From: Actinomycetota bacterium
Lineage (GTDB): Bacteria > Actinomycetota > Acidimicrobiia > Acidimicrobiales > Ilumatobacteraceae
Reading direction: 5' to 3'
DNA: 64,000 bases
Assembly (NCBI GenBank): GCA_005790505.1
Contig: SXUP01000017.1
Span: forward strand, 79,001 to 143,000
Below are positions 43,055 to 53,519 of this stretch, in pieces (the stretch's first letter is position 1; every line of letters starts with the position of its first letter). A program made the translations under genes and the position numbers. The notes beneath the pieces are model-generated. The model ran no database searches, had not been told where the DNA came from, and saw nothing but the letters and a program-made list of their open reading frames with translations.

Positions 43055-43917
43055 TGGCTGGCAAACGTCACCAGAGAAGCCGCGTTGGGCAGCGCCCACC
43101 AACGAGCGGGCGCTTGCCAGAGCGTGGAGCAAGTAAAGCGGGGAAAAAGCCTGCAAATAAGGGACTTGGTGGCGAACAAGTTGAGGGCCGTCAAGCAGTG
43201 CGTGAGTTACTGATCGCCGAGCGACGCAAAGTAAAAGAAATATGGATTGCCAGCGATATCGACGAAAGCGAAATTATTGAAGACATTGTGCAACTTGCCG
43301 AGGCGATGCGTGTACCAATCAACGATGTTTCACGTCGAGTACTCGAAGACCAAGCTCGTAGTGAGGCACCCCAAGGCGTTCTTGCTTTTGCTACATCATT
43401 GCCCGAAGCAGACTTTGCGTCTTTGTTGGTGACGCGTGGATCACAAAAACCATTTCTTGTTGCCGTTGACGGAGTGACGGACCCCGGCAACTTTGGTGCA
43501 TTGTTGCGATGCTGTGAAGGTGCTGGTGTAACTGGTGTCGTCGTGCCTCGACATCGCGCGGTTCATGTGACGCCAACCGTTGCCAAGTCGGCGGCGGGTG
43601 CAATTGAGTATGTGCCAATGACCGTGGTCGCAGGTTTGCCTGGTGCAATAACTCAGATGCGAGACAAGGGTGTTTGGGTGGTGGGTCTTGATGATTCCAG
43701 TGATCGACCATTATTTGATATTGCCAATTTGGCCGATGAGGCAATTTGTCTGGTGCTCGGAGCAGAGGGCTCAGGGATTTCACGTCTTGTTCGGGAACGA
43801 TGCGACATGGTGGTATCAATTCCGATGATGGGGCAATTGGGGTCTCTGAATGTGTCGGCGGCAGCGGCGTTGGCGACTTATGAAGTTGCGCGTGTGCGCG
43901 CGGCGACGCTGCCCTAG
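43054..43917 (+). CDS. rlmB: 23S rRNA (guanosine-2'-O-)methyltransferase RlmB-like (SpoU/TrmH family)
   Basis: A 287-residue SpoU-type methyltransferase. A basic N-terminal tail (about 40 residues) leads into the substrate-binding domain (VEGRQAVRELL), then the SPOUT core: DPGNFGALLRCCEGAGV, LVLGAEGSGISRLVRERCD and IPMMGQLGSLNVSAAAA, the knotted SAM site. It methylates a ribose in 23S rRNA; TrmH-like tRNA targets cannot be excluded. GTG start overlaps the ispF stop. Confidence 0.9.
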   Translation: MAGKRHQRSRVGQRPPTSGRLPERGASKAGKKPANKGLGGEQVEGRQAVRELLIAERRKVKEIWIASDIDESEIIEDIVQLAEAMRVPINDVSRRVLEDQARSEAPQGVLAFATSLPEADFASLLVTRGSQKPFLVAVDGVTDPGNFGALLRCCEGAGVTGVVVPRHRAVHVTPTVAKSAAGAIEYVPMTVVAGLPGAITQMRDKGVWVVGLDDSSDRPLFDIANLADEAICLVLGAEGSGISRLVRERCDMVVSIPMMGQLGSLNVSAAAALATYEVARVRAATLP

Positions 43918-43947
43918 GCTGATGGGTACGTCTTTTGTTGGCATTTC

Positions 43948-44022
43948 GCCGGGTTAGCTCAGTGGCAGAGCAACCGCCTTGTAAGCGGTAGGTCGTGGGT
44001 CCGACTCCCACACTCGGCTCCA
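43948..44022 (+). tRNA. tRNA-Thr, anticodon UGU
   Basis: A tRNA of 72 bases plus encoded CCA. The acceptor GCCGGGT pairs with ACTCGGC, the anticodon loop CTTGTAA carries TGT, and the T-loop is TCCGACT. It lies 30 bases after rlmB. Confidence 0.95.
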
Positions 44023-44129
44023 TAAGGGTTTGGGATTAGGCACGCTCGCGATCGGCGATTTGTTCCCCGAGGGCCTTGATATCCCACTACCGTTAGGGTT
44101 ACGAACTAAATGTGCAAGGAGATATAGAT

Positions 44130-44732
44130 ATGAATCAGCCGAGGCCACGCGGAAACAGAGCGTCATTTTCGTTACCCAATAATGCAACTGTGGGTGCCCT
44201 TGTCGCTGTCGTTGCAGTCCTTTTGGGTTTTTTGATTTTGAGAAGTGTCAGCGGAGATAGTGATGTTGGGGGCAGTGGTACACCAATTGAGACAGTTCCA
44301 ACTGAAACCACTCTCGACCCGACTGCTCCTACCGTGACAACGGTTCCAGCCTTGACTGCTTTCAAACTGCAGATTGCCAATGCATCTGGAGTGGCTGGTA
44401 GCGCCGGAAAACTCACTCTTGAAATGCAATCGCTTGGTTATGTAACTCAACCTGCTCTAAATGTTGCCCCCGGAACACCTAAGCGCAATACGACTGGCAT
44501 TTTTTATCTGGCAGGTTGTGAGGATAACGCACAAAATGTGGCCGACCGTTTGGGTGGCTCGCCAGAAGTTGGGGCAATGCCGACACCCGTTCCCCTCGAG
44601 ACTGGAACATTGCGAGAAGCCTGTGTGCTGATTTTGCTTGGAACAGATCTTGCAGGCAAGACGGTTCCTGGGGCAACATCTGCCGGTAACGGAACAGCCA
44701 CGACCGATTCAACAACGACTGTCGCCGGATAA
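44130..44732 (+). CDS. Membrane-anchored LytR_C-domain protein
   Basis: A 200-residue protein with an N-terminal transmembrane helix (about residues 22-40), a Thr/Pro-rich linker (VPTETTLDPTAPTVTT), and a LytR C-terminal domain (about 72-165; FKLQIANASGVAGSAGKL and LGYVTQPALN). Such domains occur on cell-wall proteins. The tail is again Thr-rich. ATG at 44130 follows AAGGAG at good spacing. The stop is one base before the end of the convergent glycerate kinase gene. Confidence 0.82.
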   Translation: MNQPRPRGNRASFSLPNNATVGALVAVVAVLLGFLILRSVSGDSDVGGSGTPIETVPTETTLDPTAPTVTTVPALTAFKLQIANASGVAGSAGKLTLEMQSLGYVTQPALNVAPGTPKRNTTGIFYLAGCEDNAQNVADRLGGSPEVGAMPTPVPLETGTLREACVLILLGTDLAGKTVPGATSAGNGTATTDSTTTVAG

Positions 44733-45749
44733 TTACGACGACGACGACGAAATCAGCCGTCGAACAATTAGTGTTGCTTGCTCTTCAATGCACTGCAAGA
44801 CACGGCTCATTGAGATTTCGGTTCCGTATTGACTGACCAGGCTTACAGGGTTGGCCCGCTTCAATAAAGACTCGTCAATTTCAGTGTCAATGTCACCACA
44901 AATTGCGGAAACTGGCACATGGGCGGGCTCGGCGATGTCGCAGATGCCGCCGACAACTTTGCCCTCAAAACTTTGGTTGTCCAAGAATCCTTCGCCGGTT
45001 ATAACCAAAGAAGCAGCGTGTACTGCTTCGTGTAAGCCGACTTCCTCAGCAACGAGTTCAAAACCAGCAATAAGTTTGGCGCCCAGTGCGCAAAGTCCAC
45101 CAGCGAGTCCACCAGCTGCCCCCGATCCTGAAATTGCGCCGACATCAACACCAAACTGCTGTTGGTACATTTGCTGCAATCGTTCTAGGCGGCTTGTCAA
45201 GAACTTTATTTGATTTGGTACGGCACCTTTTTGGGCGCCAAATACCCGTGCTGCATCGATAAATATTGTTTCGACATCGCAGGCGACGAGAAACTCAACC
45301 CCGCGAAGTCGGGCGGGAGAATGAATTGCTCGCACCGCGCCGAGCCCACCATCAGTAGTTGCCGAACCACCCAAGCAAACGATTATTTTTTTAGCACCTA
45401 AGTCGAGGGCGGTATCAATGAGTTCTCCCACACCCGTAGTTGTTGCTGCGATTGCGTCGTTGTGCTCCGCTCCACCGACGAGGCTGAGTCCACTTGCTTT
45501 GGCCATTTCAATAACGGCGACTCCACGGTGAAAACGCCACTCAGCACTGACTGGATCACCCAATGGTCCAGTGACGAGCGTTGATCTGTTTGGCCCGCCA
45601 AGCGCATCAAGGGTGCCTTCACCGCCGTCGGCGACGGGAATTTCGGTGCAGTCAATTCCTAGTTGCCAGCAGGCGTGGCCAATTGCGGCACAAGCCCCAG
45701 CAGCAGTTGCAGAACCTTTGAATTTGTCGGCGGCGGCGACCACATGCAT
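44733..45749 (-). CDS. Glycerate kinase (GlxK/GarK type)
   Basis: A 338-residue kinase phosphorylating glycerate in glycolate/glycerate metabolism. Family motifs: AADKFKGSATA at the start, PVADGGEGTLDAL, GGSATTDGGLGA, and ITGEGFLDNQSFEGKVVGG near the C-terminus. It is a little shorter than E. coli GlxK (about 380 residues) through loss of internal loops. No glyoxylate genes are adjacent. Confidence 0.92.
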   Translation of the reverse strand: MHVVAAADKFKGSATAAGACAAIGHACWQLGIDCTEIPVADGGEGTLDALGGPNRSTLVTGPLGDPVSAEWRFHRGVAVIEMAKASGLSLVGGAEHNDAIAATTTGVGELIDTALDLGAKKIIVCLGGSATTDGGLGAVRAIHSPARLRGVEFLVACDVETIFIDAARVFGAQKGAVPNQIKFLTSRLERLQQMYQQQFGVDVGAISGSGAAGGLAGGLCALGAKLIAGFELVAEEVGLHEAVHAASLVITGEGFLDNQSFEGKVVGGICDIAEPAHVPVSAICGDIDTEIDESLLKRANPVSLVSQYGTEISMSRVLQCIEEQATLIVRRLISSSSS

Positions 45750-45782
45750 GACCCCACGATAAGCATGTCTAGGGTAAGAAGC

Positions 45783-47225
45783 ATGGACGAACTAATAGAT
45801 CTCGATGCAACCGCACAGGCTGAACTCATTGCGACGGGTAAGGCATCGCCAACCGAAGTCGTCGGTGCCGCGATTGTTCAGGCAGAAAATATCAATAGTG
45901 AGATAAATGCAATTATTCATCAGCGCTATGACGCTGCTCGCCATCAAGCGGCCAATCCACTTCCGAACGGTCCGTTTCGCGGGGTTCCGCTAGTGATCAA
46001 AGATCTTGGTTGCGCTCAGGTTGGCGAGCCACATCATTTGGGAACCCGTTTTCTAAAAAATATTGGGTATGTCGCACCGCAAGACAGTTATCTGACACAA
46101 CGCTTTGCGCGTGCTGGGTTCGTGGTGATTGGTCGCACCAATACTCCAGAATTCGGAACCACAATTACCACCGAACCGCTGTCATACGGCGTGTCGCGCA
46201 ATCCGTGGAACACTCAATTTTCTACGGGCGGATCATCAGGCGGATCTGCTGCGGCAGTTGCTTCTCATATCGTTGCCGTCGGACACGCAAATGATGGTGG
46301 TGGATCAATTCGTATCCCAGCGAGTGAGTGTGGACTGGTTGGTCTGAAGCCGTCAAGGGGTCGCGTCAGCCATGGTCCAGACATAGGCGAGTCATGGATG
46401 GGCTCAACGATTGACGGTTGCATCACACGTACTGTTCGCGACACAGCGGCAGTGCTTGATGTCATCAGTGGCTATGAGTCAGGCGACCCTTACACCGCGC
46501 CAACACCGTTGCGACCTTATGTTCAAGAAGTTGGCGTAAATCCAGGCAGATTGCGGATTGGACTGCTTGATAATCCCGGCGCATTGCCCGGGCTTGATCA
46601 CCTTGAGTCGCGAGCATCTGTCGCTGCGACTGCAAAGGTATTGGAATTATTAGGACACATTGTAGAAATTGCATCCCCATTGGCGTTGGATGAGGCGGAA
46701 TACGCGGGAAGGTTCACGAATATTGTGGCCGCATGTACAAACGCCGACATTGCTTTTTATGAAAATATGATGGGGCGTGAACTTGGCCAAGATGATATTG
46801 AAATTGATAATTTGTTGATGCGCGACATCGGTCGATCGGTGTCCTCGGAGCAGTACATTGGCGAAGTTCAATGGATGCACGCATGGTCGCGAAGAATGAT
46901 TGAGTGGTGGTTGCCACGCGATGGGTCTCGCGGATTTGACGTGTTGTGTACCCCAACGCTGGCGGGCCCTCCACCACGAATTGGTTGGCTTCGTGGCGCT
47001 GGAGGTGGCGCCCACATGTTGGAAATTTTGTTGTATACAGCGCAATTTAATGTCACTGGCCAGCCAGCGGTGAGCCTGCCGTTGCATTGGTCCAGCGATG
47101 GTTTACCCATGGGTGTGCAATTTGTAGGGGCTCCATTTAGAGAAGATGTCCTGATTCGTCTCGCGGCTCAACTCGAGGAGGCAATGCCATGGAAAGAACG
47201 AGTTGCACCTCTTGTGCTGAAATGA
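45783..47225 (+). CDS. Amidase signature family enzyme
   Basis: A 480-residue amidase. The Ser-cisSer-Lys triad is visible: Lys in VIKDLG and the serine-rich [17 protein letters not shown], with [26 protein letters not shown] following. Related enzymes hydrolyse amides such as acylamides or 6-aminohexanoate cyclic dimers; it is not a GatA, since the C-terminal features and genomic neighbours differ. Start at ATG 45783 (45765 possible). Confidence 0.9.
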   Translation: MDELIDLDATAQAELIATGKASPTEVVGAAIVQAENINSEINAIIHQRYDAARHQAANPLPNGPFRGVPLVIKDLGCAQVGEPHHLGTRFLKNIGYVAPQDSYLTQRFARAGFVVIGRTNTPEFGTTITTEPLSYGVSRNPWNTQFSTGGSSGGSAAAVASHIVAVGHANDGGGSIRIPASECGLVGLKPSRGRVSHGPDIGESWMGSTIDGCITRTVRDTAAVLDVISGYESGDPYTAPTPLRPYVQEVGVNPGRLRIGLLDNPGALPGLDHLESRASVAATAKVLELLGHIVEIASPLALDEAEYAGRFTNIVAACTNADIAFYENMMGRELGQDDIEIDNLLMRDIGRSVSSEQYIGEVQWMHAWSRRMIEWWLPRDGSRGFDVLCTPTLAGPPPRIGWLRGAGGGAHMLEILLYTAQFNVTGQPAVSLPLHWSSDGLPMGVQFVGAPFREDVLIRLAAQLEEAMPWKERVAPLVLK

Positions 47226-47248
47226 AACTGCGTCGGTAGTCTTTGCCT

Positions 47249-47527
47249 ATGTCAGTTACCGTCAGAATCCCCACCACCATGCGCCCGTTATCAGGAGGCG
47301 TTTCAACAGTAGTGCTAGAGGGCACCACGTTGGCTGAAGTTCTAAAGGCACTCGATGTCGAACATAGTGGCTTTGGCGAACGGTTATTCGACGCAGAGGG
47401 TGCATTGCACAAGTTCGTAAACATTTTTGTCGCCGACGATGACGTGCGTTATTTGCAGGGTCTTGACACGCCCGTAAAACCCGGCGACACGGTGTCTATT
47501 ATTCCAGCAGTTGCTGGTGGCCGCTGA
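47249..47527 (+). CDS. CysO/MoaD-type ubiquitin-like sulfur-carrier protein
   Basis: A 92-residue beta-grasp protein very similar in layout to mycobacterial CysO (VTVRIPTTMRPLSGG, HKFVNIFVADDDVRYLQGLDTPV and the ending SIIPAVAGG). CysO carries sulfur as a thiocarboxylate for cysteine synthesis by CysM. Here the chain ends in GGR, one residue beyond the diglycine, so a protease would have to trim it before activation. No cysM or mec gene is adjacent. MoaD is an alternative. Confidence 0.85.
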   Translation: MSVTVRIPTTMRPLSGGVSTVVLEGTTLAEVLKALDVEHSGFGERLFDAEGALHKFVNIFVADDDVRYLQGLDTPVKPGDTVSIIPAVAGGR

Positions 47528-47537
47528 CGCATTTATT

Positions 47538-48983
47538 TCAAGCGGGAATAAGTTCCAGTAATTCTTCTCGTGACGACGGTCCCATTGCGGGCTCAGGAAG
47601 ACGGTTTTCGCGGTCGTTCCAAACTGCAAAAATACGCGCACCAATGTCTGCATCCAGCATCAGGGCGTCTGGAAGCGTGAGTAAATTGAAGGTCCGAAAA
47701 AAAGCCCGCATCACTACTGCGTCGGTGCGCATTGCGGGCAACAGACCGTCGCGAAACACCGCTCGCATCATTGTACGCGGGTCCGTTGCGTCGCTATCAG
47801 GATCTTGATTATCTAAAATTGCAGCGGCTACTCGGCGAGCCTCGGTGTCCTGTTCAACCGTTGACTTGTACCACGGATACAACTCTCGTTGCGTTGACTC
47901 GTGCAGTTCGGTGGCCTGAGCCGCAATGTCGGTGAGGTTATTTGCGACTGCTTGAGACATGAGATGAGCATGTAAGAAACTTGTTGTGCATCCCCTTCCA
48001 TAGAGTGGATTGGTGCAGAGATGAGCATCGCCGACGACATGCATGCCCAACACGACTGGCTTGTCGTTGACCACGTATTCACGCCAGCGATTTAGGAGCC
48101 CAGCCATTACGTGTACATCTGGAGTGATTGGATCGGCACAACCGTCAAGCCACGTCGATGTTGCGACCAGACTTCGAGCGATGTTTTCAAATCCAACGGG
48201 GTCACTACATAATTTGCGTAGTTGCTCGTCGGCTACTGGGGTGGCAAGCGTGATCGAGAAGGTGCGATTATCACCAACAAAAACTCCGTATTTGAGATAA
48301 CCCAGATCACCACCGATAGGACCTGTTCGCGGTGGATAATTCTTGTCTGGCTTTAGACGATAAAAGCGTGAGAAATAAACGATGCCAGTGTCTTGGCTCG
48401 TCTCATTAACTGGGGCACAGCCAATGTCTGTCAGCCAATCTGGAACGGCACTACGACGTCCACCTGCTGCCACGACGAAATCGGCGTCATGAGTTGTCCC
48501 GTCCTCAAGTTTTATTCCGGTCACTCGTGGGACGACTCCTGGTATGTGCGTGAAACCAACAACACCGTTCCCAGTTCGCACCTGCACATTGCCTTGGGCA
48601 AGTGCGGCTCGACGCAACACCCACTCGAAAGTCGTGCGACGACATGACAACATGACGAGGTCGTCGTCTTCTGGAAGTCGCTCGAAATTTGTGATGGTTG
48701 CTGGAAGCTCGTCACCAAAGCGCATTTCTGTTGCGCCCTCTTCAATCAGGGATTGCAAAATATCTGGGTAATGGTCGCGCAGCAAGTTTCGCAGGCGGGC
48801 CAAAAAAGCGTGACTGTGGCGAACCTGAGGGGCCCCCCGCCGGTCCCACAAGAATGCTTCGTCGGCAGTTGCCGGGGTGGGGGTTTCGTCCCGCTCAAAG
48901 ACGGTAACTTGATGGCCCAAACGAGCCAGAGACAGAGCCGAGCCGAGACCCGCTACTCCGCCTCCAATTACCGCTACTTTCAT
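47538..48983 (-). CDS. FAD-dependent oxidoreductase (halogenase/monooxygenase-like)
   Basis: A 481-residue flavoprotein of the PHBH-fold. The N-terminal AVIGGGVAGLGSALSLARLGHQVTVFERDE (in two parts) is the FAD-binding Rossmann motif, and GMHVVGDAHLCTNPLYGRGCTTSFLHAHLMS (in parts) carries the GD motif that contacts FAD ribityl. It resembles tryptophan-halogenase/epoxidase-like monooxygenases, but the halogenase WxWxIP motif is absent. The substrate is unknown. Start at ATG 48983 sets the Rossmann motif at the N-terminus. Confidence 0.8.
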   Translation of the reverse strand: MKVAVIGGGVAGLGSALSLARLGHQVTVFERDETPTPATADEAFLWDRRGAPQVRHSHAFLARLRNLLRDHYPDILQSLIEEGATEMRFGDELPATITNFERLPEDDDLVMLSCRRTTFEWVLRRAALAQGNVQVRTGNGVVGFTHIPGVVPRVTGIKLEDGTTHDADFVVAAGGRRSAVPDWLTDIGCAPVNETSQDTGIVYFSRFYRLKPDKNYPPRTGPIGGDLGYLKYGVFVGDNRTFSITLATPVADEQLRKLCSDPVGFENIARSLVATSTWLDGCADPITPDVHVMAGLLNRWREYVVNDKPVVLGMHVVGDAHLCTNPLYGRGCTTSFLHAHLMSQAVANNLTDIAAQATELHESTQRELYPWYKSTVEQDTEARRVAAAILDNQDPDSDATDPRTMMRAVFRDGLLPAMRTDAVVMRAFFRTFNLLTLPDALMLDADIGARIFAVWNDRENRLPEPAMGPSSREELLELIPA

Positions 48984-49048
48984 GGCCTTGAGCGTAGAAG
49001 GGGCAGGCGTCAACACTCCGACTGTAGGTCAAATTGAGTTGGTGCCAG

Positions 49049-49075
49049 TTAGCAGTCACGGCGGTAGAGTGCTAG
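49049..49075. promoter_or_regulatory. CIRCE operator (HrcA-binding) upstream of groEL
   Basis: TTAGCAGTC-N9-GAGTGCTAG matches the CIRCE consensus TTAGCACTC-N9-GAGTGCTAA with one mismatch in each half and exact spacing. It lies 55 bp before the groEL start, as expected for HrcA repression relieved by heat stress. Confidence 0.85.
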
Positions 49076-49094
49076 CGCTCTTGAAACTGAGTAA

Positions 49095-50750
<1,656 letters not shown>

Positions 50751-50768
50751 AACCCAGATCGTCGACCT

Positions 50769-51638
50769 GTGTCCTCGCGCAGTTTCGCGTTAGTGAGCTG
50801 TGCTGAGGCATTAGCGCTAGATACTGACTTAGAACCGTTGGTTCGGGCGTTTACTGATATTGGACAGAGCGCGCGTATTGCAATATGGGACGACCCTGAA
50901 CAGGACTGGGCGCAGTTTGACGTAGTCATCGTGCGATCTCCGTGGGATTATCACGAGCGATACGAAGAGTTTTTAGACTGGATTGATCGGGTTAGTTTGC
51001 TTACTCATCTGCTTAATCCAGCCGAAGTTTTGCGTTGGAACACGGATAAGCGTTATTTGGCAGAACTTCTTGATGAGGGTGTGTCCGTAATTCCCACGAT
51101 TTTTTTAAAAACACAGGCCGATGTTATGGGTCTGACTGATGCTGACGACTTGGTGATCAAGCCAACTATCAGTGCGGGTGCCAACAATACTCATCGATTT
51201 GTCAACGATATTGCCGCAGCACGACAGTGCGCCAGCGAACTCGTGGCGCAGGGTCGCGAGGTCATGGTGCAGCCTTACCAGCACAACATAGATCAGTTAG
51301 GTGAGACCGGACTTGTGTATTTTGGTGGGCAATTTAGTCATGCCTTTCGCAAGGGAGCAATTCTTGGCGCTCAATCTCGCACTGCAAACTCTCTATTTGT
51401 GCAAGAAGAAATCAGTGTTACGACGGCTCAGACTGACGAATTGGCGCTAGGTGCGATTGTGCTGGAGTTCCTAATTTCCAAGTTTGGGTCAGTGCCGCTT
51501 TATGCCAGGGTGGACCTTGTTCGATCTGAAATCGGCGAACCAACCCTGATGGAGGTTGAACTGACCGAGCCATCATTTTTTTTACATACATCAAATGGCT
51601 CGGCGAATCGCTTCGCGGAGGCGGCATGGGTAGCCTGA
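50769..51638 (+). CDS. ATP-grasp domain protein (RimK/glutathione-synthetase-like)
   Basis: A 289-residue ATP-grasp protein: the N-domain has VVIVRSPWDYHERYEEFL, and the ATP-grasp part has VIKPTISAGANNTH, a VMVQPYQHNID block and the terminal ARVDLVRSEIGEPTLMEVELTEPSFFL (in parts) with metal-binding acidic residues. Such enzymes ligate a carboxylate to an amine. The PTISAGANNT region resembles the DcsG-like group. Starts with GTG 19 bases after groEL. Overlaps the region upstream of the chdC gene. Confidence 0.82.
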   Translation: MSSRSFALVSCAEALALDTDLEPLVRAFTDIGQSARIAIWDDPEQDWAQFDVVIVRSPWDYHERYEEFLDWIDRVSLLTHLLNPAEVLRWNTDKRYLAELLDEGVSVIPTIFLKTQADVMGLTDADDLVIKPTISAGANNTHRFVNDIAAARQCASELVAQGREVMVQPYQHNIDQLGETGLVYFGGQFSHAFRKGAILGAQSRTANSLFVQEEISVTTAQTDELALGAIVLEFLISKFGSVPLYARVDLVRSEIGEPTLMEVELTEPSFFLHTSNGSANRFAEAAWVA

Positions 51639-51643
51639 CACAT

Positions 51644-52318
51644 ATGAGTGAACCAATGTCCCCATCTGTCGGCCTCGGTGTCGTGCATCTATTCTGCAAA
51701 ACAACTTCAGACTTTGACGCTGAAGCAGTCGTTGGTGCGGTAAAAAATGCAGGAAATAGTGGCGTCACGGTCATTGCAGTTGCAGTGCTTGGGCACAAAG
51801 CAGATCTTGCGATTATGGGTGTTGCTGCCGATTTACGCGAACTCAAGGCGTTGCAAACTGGTCTCCAACACGCAGGTTTAAAACTTGTCGACAGTTATGT
51901 TTCGCTCACTGAAGTCAGCGAGTATGCCAAAGGAATGCCCCAAGAAATGTTGGATGCTCGCCTGTATCCGCAACTCCCGCCCCCTGGTAAAAATGCTTGG
52001 TGCTTCTACCCCATGTCCAAGCGACGCAATGTTGATCAAAACTGGTTCACTCTGCCCTTCGAACAGCGTGCAGAATTAATGTCGGGTCATGGCAAAAGCG
52101 GCCGCACATTTGCTGGACGCGTGACTCAACTCGTGACTGGTTCAACGGGCATTGACGACTTTGAATGGGGAGTCACACTCTTTGCCGTCAACCCAGATGA
52201 TCTTAAAGAAGTCGTTTACACGATGCGTTTTGATGAGGGCTCGGCGGTTTATGCGGAGTTTGGCGCATTCTATGTCGGCATGGTTACACCGATTGAAGAA
52301 CTCGTTCAACAGGTATAA
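51644..52318 (+). CDS. chdC: Coproheme decarboxylase ChdC (HemQ), chlorite-dismutase fold
   Basis: A 224-residue protein of the actinobacterial ChdC group, the last step of coproporphyrin-dependent heme synthesis. Conserved blocks: CFYPMSKRRNVDQNW, SGHGKSGRTFAGRVTQLVTGSTGIDDFEWGVTLF (in parts) and VYTMRFDEGSAVYAEFGAFYVG. At residue 135, where the family motif usually reads NWY with the catalytic Tyr, this protein has Phe (NWF). ATG at 51644 chosen; another at 51626 overlaps the ATP-grasp gene. Neighbouring heme genes are not in the window. Confidence 0.88.
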   Translation: MSEPMSPSVGLGVVHLFCKTTSDFDAEAVVGAVKNAGNSGVTVIAVAVLGHKADLAIMGVAADLRELKALQTGLQHAGLKLVDSYVSLTEVSEYAKGMPQEMLDARLYPQLPPPGKNAWCFYPMSKRRNVDQNWFTLPFEQRAELMSGHGKSGRTFAGRVTQLVTGSTGIDDFEWGVTLFAVNPDDLKEVVYTMRFDEGSAVYAEFGAFYVGMVTPIEELVQQV

Positions 52319-52323
52319 AACGC

Positions 52324-53034
52324 ATGGCAGACACCGACCTTTTGTTTCTGCGTGATGCATATTTGAAAGAAACAACTGCAACGGTTATCGAACTTATCCA
52401 GAACGCAGTCGTGCTTGACCAAACTATATTTTATGCCACGGGTGGTGGTCAGCCTCACGACACTGGCTTGCTAGGCGGGCAACAAGTTATTGACGTACGC
52501 AAAGAGGGTGGAGCAGTTCTGCATGTACTTGCTGACGGAGCAGTTCTGCCAGTTGTCGGTGCCACGGTCGACTTGGTGGTCGATTGGCAACGCCGACACA
52601 ACCTGATGCGCACTCACACGGCAATGCATGTGCTTTGTGGCGTCATCTGGAATGAGTGGCACGTGCCAGTGACTGGTGGCAATATGGAGCCATTATCCGC
52701 GCGAATGGATTTTGAGTTTGACCCCCTGCCAGAGGGCTTTGCGACACGCATCGAACAACTTGTGAACGAGGCAATCGCCGCTGATTATCCGATTGCGGTC
52801 AGTTTCTTGCCCCGCGATACTGCAGTGACTGATGCAGATCTGATTCGTACAAAAATCAACATGATCCCCGAATTCGTGAAGGAAATCAGAGTTGTCGATA
52901 TTGTCGGACTTGATAAACAAGCAGATGGCGGAACGCATGTTGGATCGACGCGCGAAATTGGAACATTCCGTGTTCTCAAGATGGAGAATAAAGGCAAAGG
53001 TTTCAAGCGCGTTCGCGTTGAAATATCGGCTTAA
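52324..53034 (+). CDS. AlaX-type alanyl-tRNA editing protein
   Basis: A 236-residue trans-editing protein homologous to the AlaRS editing domain, which removes Ser or Gly from tRNA-Ala. The zinc-binding HxxxH is in RTHTAMHVLCG and the second motif in DKQADGGTHVGSTREIG, where Asp stands in place of the usual Cys of CGGTH; the FYATGGGQPHDTG block also matches. It follows chdC by 5 bases and precedes a hypothetical gene by 5 bases, so they are probably one operon with glnD. Confidence 0.9.
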   Translation: MADTDLLFLRDAYLKETTATVIELIQNAVVLDQTIFYATGGGQPHDTGLLGGQQVIDVRKEGGAVLHVLADGAVLPVVGATVDLVVDWQRRHNLMRTHTAMHVLCGVIWNEWHVPVTGGNMEPLSARMDFEFDPLPEGFATRIEQLVNEAIAADYPIAVSFLPRDTAVTDADLIRTKINMIPEFVKEIRVVDIVGLDKQADGGTHVGSTREIGTFRVLKMENKGKGFKRVRVEISA

Positions 53035-53039
53035 ACAAG

Positions 53040-53519
53040 ATGTCAGTTCCAAATTCTGAGTTATCTCCGTATTCGCAGACCTTGTTTGATGCCTGTGTCA
53101 TGGCAATTCCAGGATGGATAACTAGTCGCTTGCAACATGCCTGTTTGATGTCAGGAACAGTTGTGCCTGAAATTGTGACAGCCGAGGTTGTCAACATTGC
53201 GGGGGAAACTCAAGCGCAGGTCAGGACAAATTTGATGACATTATTGTCTACTGATGTCGATGCCCAACGAACCAACCCACTACAGGTGTTGCGAAATTCA
53301 ACAACTATGGCCACTGCGCTGCTCGTCAAAGCAGGCGTTACCCCGCCGCAACGAGATGAATTCGAAATCCGATCAATGCCGGACGATATTTATGCTTTTG
53401 GTCCATTGACATGGCGGGATTTAGGGGATGCTGTCCATGTTGCTGGTATTGAGTGGGGGGCATGGAAAGCCGCAATGGTGATTAGTCGTCGTCGCGAGGA
53501 AGGCAAACTGTCATCATGA
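53040..53519 (+). CDS. Conserved hypothetical protein
   Basis: A 159-residue protein without clear motifs. The N-terminal helix region contains PGWITSRLQHACL, the middle VRTNLMTLLSTDVDAQRTNPLQVLRN, and the C-terminus FGPLTWRDLGDAVHVAGIEWGAWKAAMV (in parts). Similar short proteins occur next to glnD-like or AlaX genes in Acidimicrobiia by my recollection; function unknown. Its stop overlaps the glnD start as ATGA. Confidence 0.7.
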   Translation: MSVPNSELSPYSQTLFDACVMAIPGWITSRLQHACLMSGTVVPEIVTAEVVNIAGETQAQVRTNLMTLLSTDVDAQRTNPLQVLRNSTTMATALLVKAGVTPPQRDEFEIRSMPDDIYAFGPLTWRDLGDAVHVAGIEWGAWKAAMVISRRREEGKLSS

